Shown: positions 7,903 to 16,303, counted from the stretch's first letter. The stretch is DNA of 34,692 nt from an uncultured bacterium (GCA_900319365.1 ONOE01000019.1:1-34692); one strand, 5' to 3'. Made by a program: numbers and translations. Notes: generated by a model from the letters alone, not told the origin.

Positions 7903-8657
7903 AGAACAAATTAATTTCAGTAATAATTCCGTGTCAGAACGGAACAAATTATGTCAAAGAAGCTATTGACAGCATAAAAAAACAAAATATGAACACGGAA
8001 GTCATTGTTATTGATGACGGTTCAACAGATAATACCGCAGAATTTGCAAAAAATTGCGGTGCAACGGTATATTCTATTCCGCATTCAGGGCTATCTGCAG
8101 CCCGTAATGTCGGTCTTAAAAATATGAAAGGCGATTTTGTTGTATTTTTAGACCATGATGATGTTATGGCTGACGGAACTTTAAAAATCCTATATGACAC
8201 CCTGCAGCAGCATTCCGATATAGACTACGTACAGGCAAATGTACAGGATTTTATTTCCCCCGAATTATCAGAAACTGACAAAAAAACTCTCGCCCCCCGC
8301 AAAGAACCGTATGGCGGATTACTTACGGGCGCATTTTTGTTTAGAAAGGAAGTATTTGATAAAATCGGCGGATTTAAAGAAGATTTAGTCACCGGACAGG
8401 GAGTAGAATTCTTGCTGCGGGCAAATCAGGCAGGAATAAAAAATTTAAAACTTGATATGATTGCAGCTCACCGTCGCTTCCATAACAACAATATGGGCAG
8501 AACTCTGCAAAAACAAGAACAAAAAGATTACGCAGCACTCCTGCGCATGAAGATACGTGGGGGGGGGAGGCAAAACCCGCTCGTAGTAAGCGTTTTGCGC
8601 ATTTTGCACACGCAAATTACAGGGCAAAATCTTTGCCGCATACTACTGAACAATTAA
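7899..8657 (+). CDS. Family 2 glycosyltransferase with poly-G-controlled C-terminus
   Basis: A 252-aa GT2 protein: LISVIIPCQNGTNYVKEA, VIDDGSTDNT, HSGLSAARNVG and FLDHDDVM (acidic motif, first Asp followed by His-Asp-Asp). It is a close paralogue of the next gene; they share VIVIDDGSTDNT, DFISP, the EPYxGLxTGA region and KDYAALLR. The paralogue stops 7 residues after KDYAALLR. This gene runs into a G9 tract and then about 30 residues unlike the family. Removing one G gives a stop after a few codons, and adding one gives a 38-codon alternative tail that ends one base before the next ATG. The catalytic part is unaffected in every case. Translation probably couples to the aldo/keto reductase through ATGA. 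Confidence 0.85.
   Translation: MKNKLISVIIPCQNGTNYVKEAIDSIKKQNMNTEVIVIDDGSTDNTAEFAKNCGATVYSIPHSGLSAARNVGLKNMKGDFVVFLDHDDVMADGTLKILYDTLQQHSDIDYVQANVQDFISPELSETDKKTLAPRKEPYGGLLTGAFLFRKEVFDKIGGFKEDLVTGQGVEFLLRANQAGIKNLKLDMIAAHRRFHNNNMGRTLQKQEQKDYAALLRMKIRGGGRQNPLVVSVLRILHTQITGQNLCRILLNN
8559..8567 (+). repeat. G9 homopolymer tract (candidate contingency tract)
   Basis: Nine consecutive G in AT-rich DNA, within the 3' end of the GT2 gene. It is followed by a locally GC-richer 100-bp stretch with two small inverted repeats (GCAAAA..TTTTGC near 8570-8597 and GGCAAA..TTTGCC near 8624-8638). Runs of this length are typical slippage sites in phase-variable surface genes of Campylobacter and other bacteria. 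Confidence 0.92.
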
Positions 8658-8672
8658 GAAAGGCGGCATAAG

Positions 8673-9356
8673 ATGAATGAACCTGACAATAAACTGATTT
8701 CAATTATAATTCCTTGCAAAAACGGAGAAAAATATTTAGAACAAACACTAAACGGTATAAAAAAACAAAATATGAATGTTGAAGTTATCGTAATAGATGA
8801 TGGTTCTACAGACAATACTTTCAACATCGCAAAATCTCACGGCTGCAAAGTTATTCATAACGATCAATCTAAAGGCCCTGTAAAAGCCAAAAATCAAGGA
8901 CTAAAAATTGCAAAAGGGGAATACATCATGTTCCACGATAGCGACGATATTATGAATGACGGGGCACTATTTTTGCTCTACAACGAGATTTCGGAAAACT
9001 ACGGGATTTATGCCGTTGAAGCTAAAATCAAGGATTTTATATCTCCGGATATGCCTGAAAATGAAAAACAAAAAACTAAAGTAAAACCTGAGCCTTATTA
9101 CGGATTATTTACAGGCGCCATCCTCATCCGCAAATCAGCATTTGACAAAATCGGACTGTTTAATGAAAGCGTTAAAGCAGGTGAAATTATTGACTGGCAG
9201 CATAGAATGGACAAACACGGATTAAAAATCAAAAAGCTTGATATCATTTCAACAAATCGCCGGCTGCACTCAAATAACTTTGGCAAAACTTCGCAAAAAA
9301 CCGAGTTTAAAGATTATGCGGCACTTCTAAGAGCAAAATTAAAAAACAAAAAATAA
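8673..9356 (+). CDS. Family 2 glycosyltransferase, paralogue of preceding gene
   Basis: A 227-aa GT2 protein with LISIIIPCKNGEKYLEQT, VIDDGSTDNT, KAKNQGLKIAKGEY and FHDSDDIM, where DSDD is the metal-binding motif. It aligns over its whole length with the preceding GT2, which marks a tandem duplication followed by divergence; the end here (LLRAKLKNKK) is the natural family end. The protein is short for GT2 (usually 250-330 aa) and holds only the GT-A core plus a short acceptor part. AAAGGCGG lies just before the ATG and doubles as coding sequence in one frame of the upstream tail. This is the last gene before a 77-bp gap and GalE, so the first transcription unit may end here. Confidence 0.86.
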   Translation: MNEPDNKLISIIIPCKNGEKYLEQTLNGIKKQNMNVEVIVIDDGSTDNTFNIAKSHGCKVIHNDQSKGPVKAKNQGLKIAKGEYIMFHDSDDIMNDGALFLLYNEISENYGIYAVEAKIKDFISPDMPENEKQKTKVKPEPYYGLFTGAILIRKSAFDKIGLFNESVKAGEIIDWQHRMDKHGLKIKKLDIISTNRRLHSNNFGKTSQKTEFKDYAALLRAKLKNKK

Positions 9357-9433
9357 AATTAGTTCCAAGTACCTCAAATTCAGTATTTATGGTAAAATTA
9401 TAACAAAGTAATTGTTATTAAGAGGATAAGAGT

Positions 9434-10429
9434 ATGATTTTAGTTACAGGCGGGGCAGGGTATATCGGAAGTCATTGTGTTATGGCGCTTTTAGAAAAAG
9501 GTTTTGAGGTTATCATTTTTGACAACCTTTCTACAGGGCACATCGAAACCGTGCAAACTCTGCAAAATTACGGGAATCTTAGATTCGTTCAAGGAGATTT
9601 ATTAAATCAATGTGATTTAAAATCTTTATTTGAACAAAATAACATAGATGCCGTTATTCATTTTGCGGCGTTTTCTCAAGTTGCAGAATCCGTTAAAAAT
9701 CCTAAGAAATACTATATAAATAACGTCGTCGGGACTTTGAATTTGCTTAATGCAATGTTAGATCACAACGTTAAAAATATCGTATTTTCATCTACCGCCG
9801 CAACCTATGGCGAGCCTGTCTATACTCCGATTGACGAGAAGCATCCGCAAAATCCGATAAACCCATACGGTCAAACCAAATTAACCATTGAAAAAATTAT
9901 GGATGATTATAACAAGGCATATAGTTTGAAATCTGTAAGGCTCCGCTATTTCAACGTTGCAGGTGCCGATTCGAAATCAAGAATAGGCGAGTGGCACGAC
10001 CCTGAGACTCACTTAATCCCAAATATTTTAAAATCAACTTTTTCGGGCGGAAAAACATTCCAAATGTTTGGTGATGATTACAATACAAAAGACGGAACCT
10101 GTGTAAGGGATTACATAAATGTCGAAGATTTGGCAAATGCACATCTGCTTGCCTTGAAATATCTCGAAAATGGCGGCGAAACAAACTATTTCAACCTCGG
10201 AACAAACGAAGGAAACACGGTTAAAGAAGTTTTTGCACTTTGCGAAAAAGTAACGAACAGGGAAATTCCCATCGAAATAAAACCACGCAGACAGGGTGAT
10301 CCCGCTGTTTTAGTTGCCGATAATAAAAAGGCTAAAGAAGTTTTAGGCTGGCAGCCTGAAAAAACTCTTGAAAACAGTATTCAATCCGCTTATGACTGGG
10401 AAAAGATTTTGCAAAACAGACTAAAATAA
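9434..10429 (+). CDS. galE: UDP-glucose 4-epimerase
   Basis: A 331-aa extended short-chain dehydrogenase/reductase. Visible are the NAD-binding GGAGYIGSH near residue 7, the Asp that binds the adenine ribose in IIFDNLSTGH, the catalytic Ser in FSSTAATYGEPV, and YGQTK with catalytic Tyr and Lys. RYFNVAGAD and the late RRQGDP match UDP-galactose 4-epimerases. It interconverts UDP-glucose and UDP-galactose (or the N-acetyl forms) in the cytoplasm and supplies donors for the glycosyltransferases around it. Length is normal. AGAGGATAAGAGT precedes the ATG. The 77-bp upstream gap is AT-rich and could hold a promoter, but no clear -35/-10 pair is seen. GTP-like overlap is absent: the next gene starts 19 nt after its stop. 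Confidence 0.93.
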   Translation: MILVTGGAGYIGSHCVMALLEKGFEVIIFDNLSTGHIETVQTLQNYGNLRFVQGDLLNQCDLKSLFEQNNIDAVIHFAAFSQVAESVKNPKKYYINNVVGTLNLLNAMLDHNVKNIVFSSTAATYGEPVYTPIDEKHPQNPINPYGQTKLTIEKIMDDYNKAYSLKSVRLRYFNVAGADSKSRIGEWHDPETHLIPNILKSTFSGGKTFQMFGDDYNTKDGTCVRDYINVEDLANAHLLALKYLENGGETNYFNLGTNEGNTVKEVFALCEKVTNREIPIEIKPRRQGDPAVLVADNKKAKEVLGWQPEKTLENSIQSAYDWEKILQNRLK

Positions 10430-10448
10430 AGCTATTAAAGGAGTAAAT

Positions 10449-11429
10449 ATGATATACGATTGCTTTATGTTCTTTAACGAATTGGATTTACTTGAAATCA
10501 GGTTAAACACCCTGAATAATTATGTAGATAAATTTGTTATAGTTGAGGCAACAAAGAATTTTAGTTTCAAAGAAAAGCCTTTATATTTTGAGCAAAATAA
10601 AGATCGTTTCAAACAATTCAATGATAAAATTATTCATATTGTAGTTGATAAATATCCTCCGAAAGATGAAATTAATGATTGGACAATGGAAACCTTTCAG
10701 CGCAACTGCATTTCTGACGGCTTGAAAGATTGCAAGGATGACGATATCATAATAATTTCCGATATTGATGAAATCCCCAGACCCGAATTTATCAAAAAGT
10801 ATTATAACCCTGATAGGATTACGGCGTTTAATTTAAGTGTTTATATATATTTTTTGAACAATTATACTTTGATGAAATGGACAAGAGGTCCGAAAATTTT
10901 ATCGTACAAGAATTTCAAACATATTCTTGATGATATTGATTATTCAAAGATGTATGCAATTGATCCGAATGTAAATCAAGGAACGACGGCAACACTTATA
11001 AGAATATATGAGGGAAAATTGCAAACGCACATCAAAAATGCGGGCTGGCATTTTTCATACATGGGCAATGCACAAAATATTATTCAGAAATACGAATCTA
11101 TGACAGAAAATCATAGGGATTTCAAATCGGACGAGGATTTATACAAATTGATTCACGCAAAGAAATTTATGGACACATGGTATTTCTTCCCCGTTGGAAT
11201 TGATGATAGTTTTCCGAAATACCTTAAAGATAATCAGGACAAATATTCTGATATGATTATACATGATGGTTGCAAGAAGTTCTCTTTGAAATACAAAATA
11301 TGGTACAAAGCAAGATACATTCTTGATAATATTTTTGCCATAAGAACAGAAATCAGATGCGGCGTCAAAAGAACAAATTTAATTCTGTTCGGAATAAAAA
11401 TGCGCATAAGAAAAGAGAGTTTAAAATAA
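10449..11429 (+). CDS. GT17-like glycosyltransferase
   Basis: A 326-aa protein with the pattern of glycosyltransferase family 17: the start MIYDCFMFFNELDLLEIRL, then VDKFVIVEATKNFSF, then a DxD motif in IIISDIDEIPRP (Asp105, Asp107), and later GWHFSYMG. In animals GT17 adds bisecting N-acetylglucosamine. Bacterial members sit in surface-glycan loci with largely unknown acceptors, so a GlcNAc-type transfer is only a guess. The last 12 residues contain LILFGIKMRIRK, the recurrent LFG tail of this locus. AAAGGAGTAAAT precedes the ATG. The gap to galE is 19 nt, so the two are probably co-transcribed. Confidence 0.85.
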   Translation: MIYDCFMFFNELDLLEIRLNTLNNYVDKFVIVEATKNFSFKEKPLYFEQNKDRFKQFNDKIIHIVVDKYPPKDEINDWTMETFQRNCISDGLKDCKDDDIIIISDIDEIPRPEFIKKYYNPDRITAFNLSVYIYFLNNYTLMKWTRGPKILSYKNFKHILDDIDYSKMYAIDPNVNQGTTATLIRIYEGKLQTHIKNAGWHFSYMGNAQNIIQKYESMTENHRDFKSDEDLYKLIHAKKFMDTWYFFPVGIDDSFPKYLKDNQDKYSDMIIHDGCKKFSLKYKIWYKARYILDNIFAIRTEIRCGVKRTNLILFGIKMRIRKESLK

Positions 11430-11449
11430 AAGATATATTGTGATATAAT
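11420..11449 (+). promoter_or_regulatory. Candidate sigma70-type promoter before the GT2-GT9 gene
   Basis: TTTAAA at 11420-11425 and a consensus TATAAT at 11444-11449 are separated by 18 bp. A start near 11456 would leave a leader of about 30 nt before the ATG at 11485. The -35 half overlaps the end of the GT17 gene. Confidence 0.5.
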
Positions 11450-11484
11450 TATTGCTGTAAAAAATTTATCACAGGTAACAAAGA

Positions 11485-13212
11485 ATGTGTAAAGTTTCAG
11501 TAATTGTTCCAATTTATAATACAGAGGAGTTTTTGCCAAGATGCTTAAATTCTCTGATTAGTCAAACCTTAAAAGATATTGAAATTATTTGCATAAATGA
11601 CGGTTCGACAGACAATTCGCTTTCGGTGCTGAAAGATTTTGCGCAAAAAGATTCAAGGATAAGAATTATCAATCAGGAAAACGCAAAGCAGGGAACGGCA
11701 AGAAACAAAGGAATAAAATCTGCGACAGGGGAATTTATCACATTTGTAGATTCTGATGATTGGGTTGATAAAAATTACTTGGAAAAATTATACAATGTTG
11801 CGGTAAAAAATAGCGTTAACCTTGCCGTAGCTTCAACGACAAGAGATTACCCGCACCGAGTAAAGCCGCATATAATTTTTGATAAAGAAGAAATTGTAAC
11901 GGGCGCAAATAATATTGTAAAAGCTTTGAAAAACCATTTAGAGCCGCATGGCAAGTTATATAGATTTGAAAATATCAAAAATTTATTCTACCCGCAAGAA
12001 GTTTTTTATGAAGATGCACCTTATGTTCTGCAGGCAATAATCAATGAAAAATCAATGATTACCGTGCCTGATGCTCATTATCATTACTTTTCTAATGAGC
12101 ACTCAACAATTAAACAAAATTCGGGGATAAAAAACGAGAACGATAAAATCGAAATGAACTTACTCCTGCTAAAAATTGCAAAAGTAAATAATATAGATTT
12201 AGGGGATTTCCCCGTACTGAAAGAAAGACATTTCTTGCGAACAGTAAAGCATTATCTTGACCATAAGGATTATTATTTGTTCGGTATAAAAATAAGAACA
12301 AAGCGAATTCGATTTAACAGCGAAAAAACGTTTGTAGTGTTTAATACATCATACTTTGGAGATGTTTTGCTATGTGATTCTTTAATCCAAAATATTAAAC
12401 ATGCGTTCCCCGACTCAAGAATTATATTTGTCGTTAATAAAGGTTTTCAAGATGTCGCAAAATATTCAGACAGGGTAGACGAAGTCGTTGTATTTGATAC
12501 AAAAGACAGACACAAAGGATTTTTGGGGCTGCTCAGATTTATAAAAGATTTTAAATATAAAGATGTTTTTGCATCAATTATTACGTACAACAACGCCAGA
12601 AATTATCTTGCGGCAAAACTTATAAAAAGCAGATTTATAAAAATGGGAACACTTGATAAATCAGTCATTCAATGCCAGATTAAACACAATCGGCTTTTGA
12701 GAGATTTAACAAACAGAAATATCAAAAACTTCCCGATAAAATATAACGTTCCGCAAGAGGTAGAAAATCCCGTTAAAGAACCGAAATATATAGCACTTTG
12801 CACAACAAGCAAAAAGCTTGAAAAAGATATGCCTTTAAATACGGCTGTCGAACTTATCAATAAAATAAATCAAAATACCGATTACAAAGTCGTTTTGGTC
12901 GGAAACGGCGATGCGGCAAGCAATTATGCAAAGAATTTAAAATCAAAAGGCTGCGACTTTATTGACCTGATAAATCAAACGACAATCGTTCAACTCGCAA
13001 AAATTTTAAAAGACAGTAAATGTTTAATAAGCATTGATACAGGCACAATGCACCTTGGCTATGCAGTCGGTGCACCTGTTGTGTGCGTATTTTATATAAA
13101 AGAAATGATACCTTTTTGGGCGCCTGATGAAAATTTATACAAAGTAAAAGTTTTATCCGCCCCTGATACGGACGAAATATTCAAGGAGGCTACGACATTA
13201 TGCGGCAAATAG
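11485..13212 (+). CDS. GT2-GT9 fused glycosyltransferase
   Basis: A 575-aa two-domain protein. Residues 1-230 are a GT2 domain (CKVSVIVPIYNTEEFL, CINDGSTDNS, VDSDDW at 88-93). Residues from about 276 to the end are a GT9 heptosyltransferase-like domain: FNTSYFGDVLLCDSLIQNIK at its start, YIALCTTSKKLEKDMP, and SIDTGTMHLGYAVGAPVVC near the end, the last being the donor-binding region of ADP-heptose transferases. Between them, around residues 260-272, lies YYLFGIKIRTKR, the tail motif that ends other proteins of this locus. That suggests a tailed GT2 gene fused to a GT9 gene. It may add two different sugars in sequence. The last 13 bases overlap the next gene. Confidence 0.87.
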   Translation: MCKVSVIVPIYNTEEFLPRCLNSLISQTLKDIEIICINDGSTDNSLSVLKDFAQKDSRIRIINQENAKQGTARNKGIKSATGEFITFVDSDDWVDKNYLEKLYNVAVKNSVNLAVASTTRDYPHRVKPHIIFDKEEIVTGANNIVKALKNHLEPHGKLYRFENIKNLFYPQEVFYEDAPYVLQAIINEKSMITVPDAHYHYFSNEHSTIKQNSGIKNENDKIEMNLLLLKIAKVNNIDLGDFPVLKERHFLRTVKHYLDHKDYYLFGIKIRTKRIRFNSEKTFVVFNTSYFGDVLLCDSLIQNIKHAFPDSRIIFVVNKGFQDVAKYSDRVDEVVVFDTKDRHKGFLGLLRFIKDFKYKDVFASIITYNNARNYLAAKLIKSRFIKMGTLDKSVIQCQIKHNRLLRDLTNRNIKNFPIKYNVPQEVENPVKEPKYIALCTTSKKLEKDMPLNTAVELINKINQNTDYKVVLVGNGDAASNYAKNLKSKGCDFIDLINQTTIVQLAKILKDSKCLISIDTGTMHLGYAVGAPVVCVFYIKEMIPFWAPDENLYKVKVLSAPDTDEIFKEATTLCGK

Positions 13213-14168
13213 ATAAAGAGAATAAAAAGTCTTTGCATAAACAGCCCGTATTTGTTGCAATTTTAATGGCATGTTTTGGAGATGTCATATTGAGCAATTC
13301 ACTTTTTCAAAACATAAAAGCCTTATACCCCGATGCTAAAACGGTTTTTATAGTAGATAAACCGTGGTATGAAGCTGCAAAATATCAAAAAGATGTTGAT
13401 GAAGTTTATCTGTTTGATAAAAGAGGAGAAAATAACGGTATTGGCGGAATTTTAAAATTTATCCGTAATTTTCCTTATAAAAAAATTGATTACATTTTTA
13501 AAATTTATGACAATTTCAGAGTTGATATCATTTCGTTTTTATTTCACCCGAAAAAAATTATCGGCAAAAAGTATTATAACTACGATATCAAGGTTCAGGA
13601 AAGACATGCGAACCTGCTAAAAGCCATTACGGACCGTGAAATAAAGAATTTCCCGATAACTTATTTGTCAAATAACGAAATACCGACCAAATTCGAAAAT
13701 ATCTTTCAAAAAGACAAAAAATATGTTGCACTTTGTACAACAACAAAACAGGACGAAAAGGATATGCCTATAGATACGGCGGCTGCCCTTGTAAATATAT
13801 TAAATGAAAACGGTTATGAAGTCATCTATACGGGCGCAGGGGCTAAGGCAAAAGATTATGCGCAAAAACTCAAAGATTTCGGCTGTAAATTTATAAATCT
13901 GACAAATCAAACAACTATTTTTGAACTTTCGCATGTGTTAAGAAATTGTACTGCGGCAATATGTGCTGACACGGGGACAATGCATTTTTCTTATGCAAAT
14001 AAAGTTCCGACCGTTTGTGTATTTTATAAAAGCGAAAACCTTAAAGAATGGGCTCCAAGAAAAGAACTGTACCCTTTTACTACGATTTTATCAAAGCCGT
14101 CCGAGGCGCAGGAAATTTATGATGCTTTTACGAAATTAACAAAAGAATTAACAGAAAATAAAGGATAA
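13200..14168 (+). CDS. GT9 heptosyltransferase-like glycosyltransferase
   Basis: A 322-aa GT9 family protein, paralogous to the C-terminal half of the preceding fusion. It shares CFGDVILSNSLFQNIKALYP, the segment beginning YVALCTTTKQDEKDMP, LTNQTTIFELSHVL and ADTGTMHFSYANKVPTVCVF. GT-B fold enzymes of this family transfer heptose or another sugar to lipopolysaccharide core or related glycans. The classic acidic residue after the first glycine loop is kept in FGDV. AAGGAGG lies about 9 nt before the ATG, inside the upstream gene, and the two genes overlap by 13 bp, so translation is probably coupled. Exact sugar and acceptor are unknown. Confidence 0.87.
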   Translation: MRQIDKENKKSLHKQPVFVAILMACFGDVILSNSLFQNIKALYPDAKTVFIVDKPWYEAAKYQKDVDEVYLFDKRGENNGIGGILKFIRNFPYKKIDYIFKIYDNFRVDIISFLFHPKKIIGKKYYNYDIKVQERHANLLKAITDREIKNFPITYLSNNEIPTKFENIFQKDKKYVALCTTTKQDEKDMPIDTAAALVNILNENGYEVIYTGAGAKAKDYAQKLKDFGCKFINLTNQTTIFELSHVLRNCTAAICADTGTMHFSYANKVPTVCVFYKSENLKEWAPRKELYPFTTILSKPSEAQEIYDAFTKLTKELTENKG

Positions 14169-14174
14169 AAGAAT

Positions 14175-14684
14175 ATGAGCGAAACAAAAGATTATAAATT
14201 TTATATGGATAACGGTGTTGTAAATTATAGGGACGGACAATACCAAAAAGCGATTGAAAATATAGATAAGTCGCTTGAAATGAAAAATGATTGGGCAATT
14301 CCTTATTTTTATAAAGGAGCATGCTGTGATGCGCTTGAAAAAACAGATGAGGCAATTGAGAACTATTCAAAAGCCATAGACTATGACAGCGATATGACAG
14401 ATGCTTATTATAACAGAGCAAAACTTATACTTTCTCAAAAAACGACCACTAAAGAAAAAATTAACGGAGCCTTGAAAGATTTAGAAAAAGCGCTTGAGCT
14501 TGACCCCAAATTTCAAGATGCAATTTTTGCAATAGCAGCAGCCTATAAGAAATTAAAACAATACCACAAAAGCCTTGAATATCTGGAAAAACTTCTTGAA
14601 ATAAACCCGGAGCATTTGTATGGCAAAGCGCTGCAAACTCTTATATTAGAAAAATATATGGTTAAAGAAGATAAAAAAGATTAA
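14175..14684 (+). CDS. TPR-repeat protein
   Basis: A 169-aa soluble protein without signal peptide. About four tetratricopeptide repeats are visible: near residues 5-38 (NGVVNYRDGQYQKAIENID), 39-72 (PYFYKGACCDALEKTDEAI), a longer one with an insertion at 73-115, and 116-150 (AIAAAYKKLKQYHKSLEYLE). TPRs make protein-protein contacts; the partner is unknown. It is the last gene of the glycan cluster, 6 nt after the GT9 gene and with AAGGA before its ATG, so it may scaffold the glycosyltransferases. Its stop codon overlaps that of the convergent tatD gene by 4 bp, leaving no room for a terminator between them. Confidence 0.82.
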   Translation: MSETKDYKFYMDNGVVNYRDGQYQKAIENIDKSLEMKNDWAIPYFYKGACCDALEKTDEAIENYSKAIDYDSDMTDAYYNRAKLILSQKTTTKEKINGALKDLEKALELDPKFQDAIFAIAAAYKKLKQYHKSLEYLEKLLEINPEHLYGKALQTLILEKYMVKEDKKD

Positions 14685-15454
14685 GCAAAATTAAAGATTT
14701 CATTTGCATTACGGGTTGAAGCTTGTGCAACTTCCTGTATTGAGATTTCTTTTAAATCTGCAATTCGTTGAGCTACATATTTTACATAATCGGGTTGATT
14801 TTCCGTACCTCTGTAGGGTTCGGGGGTTAAATACGGATCATCGGTTTCTAAGAGCAGATTTTCAAGCGGAACGTTTTTTGCAACCTCTTTTACCTTATGC
14901 GCATTTTTAAACGTTACCACCCCGCCTAAAGAAATGTATGCCCCGAGTTTTATGCATTCTTTGGCAAACTCCCAACTGCCCGAAAAACAATGCATAATAA
15001 CTTTTGAATTTTTATTGTATTTTTTTAAAATTTCCAATGTCTCAAAATATGCATCACGGCAATGAATATTAAGCGGTAAATTCATTTGATTAGCAAAATA
15101 AATTTGCTTTATAAAAACCTCTTTTTGCAAATCAACAAAAGTTTTATCCCAATAATAATCAAGTCCGACTTCGCCTATCCCGACGATTTTAGGATTATTT
15201 TTAATTATACCCTCCATGTCAAATAGAGTTTTATCGCCAAAAGTCTTTACATCTTCAGGGAAAACTCCGACGTAGCCGTAAACCCCGCTATGCTCTTTTA
15301 CAAATTTATCCACATCAAAAATATCCTGCGAATTTGAAGACGGAACAATTATCGCAATATTATCTTTTTTACAATTTTCAAGCGCCTCATCAATCGGAGT
15401 TTTTTTAAGCGTATTTACATGCGAATGGGTATTTATAATAAAACTGTTTAACAT
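14681..15454 (-). CDS. tatD: TatD family metal-dependent hydrolase (DNase)
   Basis: A 257-aa TIM-barrel amidohydrolase. Metal ligands are visible: NTHSHVNTL (HxH) at the N-terminus, GEVGLDYYWD (Glu and Asp), HCRDAYFET, MHCFSGSW and ETDDPYLTPEPYRG near the end. TatD proteins are Mg-dependent 3'-5' exonucleases acting on DNA or RNA in the cytoplasm, with roles in repair and RNA quality control. Length is typical (255-265 aa). It is divergent from the gatD-like gene with only 38 bp between the two starts, so their promoters must overlap. Confidence 0.92.
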   Translation of the reverse strand: MLNSFIINTHSHVNTLKKTPIDEALENCKKDNIAIIVPSSNSQDIFDVDKFVKEHSGVYGYVGVFPEDVKTFGDKTLFDMEGIIKNNPKIVGIGEVGLDYYWDKTFVDLQKEVFIKQIYFANQMNLPLNIHCRDAYFETLEILKKYNKNSKVIMHCFSGSWEFAKECIKLGAYISLGGVVTFKNAHKVKEVAKNVPLENLLLETDDPYLTPEPYRGTENQPDYVKYVAQRIADLKEISIQEVAQASTRNANEIFNFA

Positions 15455-15480
15455 AGTAGAATTGTAGCAAAGTTTTGTTG

Positions 15481-15492
15481 TATAATCAATTT
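15481..15492 (+). promoter_or_regulatory. -10 box of a probable leaderless promoter (gatD)
   Basis: A perfect TATAAT at 15481-15486 lies 6 nt before the ATG at 15493. Transcription would start about at the A of the ATG. No ribosome binding site is present and no good -35 element is seen. Confidence 0.55.
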
Positions 15493-16227
15493 ATGACAAA
15501 AGAGAATTTAAAAATATCAATAGCGCATTTATACCCTAAATATATGAATTTATACGGCGACATAGGTAATATTATCACCTTAAAAAGCCGCTGCATGCGC
15601 CGTGGAATTGAAGTAGAATTTGATGAAATTAATTCGGGCGATAAAATCTCCAACCACGATTTATATTTTATCGGCGGAGGACAGGACAAACAGCAGGAAG
15701 AAGTCGTAAACGAACTCTTTTCACATAAATCCGAATTAACATCACAAATGAATGACGGAGCTGTATTCTTAGGCATTTGCGGAGGGTATCAGCTATTCGG
15801 GCATTATTACCAACCGCATGGCAAAGATAAACTCAAAGGACTTTCCTTAATGGATGCCTATACGGTTGCGGGAAGTAAAAGATTTATCGGAAACGTTACG
15901 ATTGAAACGGATTTTCTAACACCGCAAACCCTTGTCGGATTTGAAAATCATAGCGGGTTAACCTATTTACAGGGAAACACAAAGCCTCTGGGAAAAGTAA
16001 TTGTCGGCAACGGAAATAACGGCAAAGACGGTTTTGAGGGCGGCAGATATAAAAATGTTTTCGGTACGTATCTGCACGGCTCTCTATTGCCTAAAAATCC
16101 GCATTTTGCTGATTATCTAATATCTTTGGCACTTGAAAAACGATACGGAGAAAAAATTGAACCGGCTCCGCTTGATGATACCTTAGAATGGGAAGCTCAT
16201 AATTCCGTCATAAGAAAACCGTACTGA
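15493..16227 (+). CDS. gatD: GatD-like type 1 glutamine amidotransferase (lipid II amidation)
   Basis: A 244-aa class I glutamine amidotransferase. The nucleophile elbow is FLGICGGYQ with Cys96, and the catalytic His195 lies in GTYLHGSLLPKNPHF; both positions match the GatD subunit of the MurT-GatD enzyme. HLYPKYMNLYGDIGN at the N-terminus is a GatD/CobQ-like signature. GatD frees ammonia from glutamine and passes it to MurT, which amidates the D-Glu of lipid II during peptidoglycan synthesis. No murT gene is adjacent here, although the two usually form an operon. The ATG at 15493 is preferred over a TTG at 15475 because family homology starts there and the -10 box lies just before it. Confidence 0.85.
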   Translation: MTKENLKISIAHLYPKYMNLYGDIGNIITLKSRCMRRGIEVEFDEINSGDKISNHDLYFIGGGQDKQQEEVVNELFSHKSELTSQMNDGAVFLGICGGYQLFGHYYQPHGKDKLKGLSLMDAYTVAGSKRFIGNVTIETDFLTPQTLVGFENHSGLTYLQGNTKPLGKVIVGNGNNGKDGFEGGRYKNVFGTYLHGSLLPKNPHFADYLISLALEKRYGEKIEPAPLDDTLEWEAHNSVIRKPY

Positions 16228-16246
16228 TAAAAAATTTTTGACAAAC

Positions 16247-16285
16247 AAAAAGAGATGCTTTGTTTTAATGCATCTCTTTTGTATA
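16247..16285. terminator. Bidirectional rho-independent terminator
   Basis: An 11-bp perfect stem, AAAAGAGATGC (16247-16257) and GCATCTCTTTT (16270-16280), with a 12-nt loop. A-run and T-run on either side let it stop both the gatD transcript and the convergent transporter transcript. Confidence 0.85.
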
Positions 16286-16303
16286 TAATACCTGATTTAT
16301 TTA

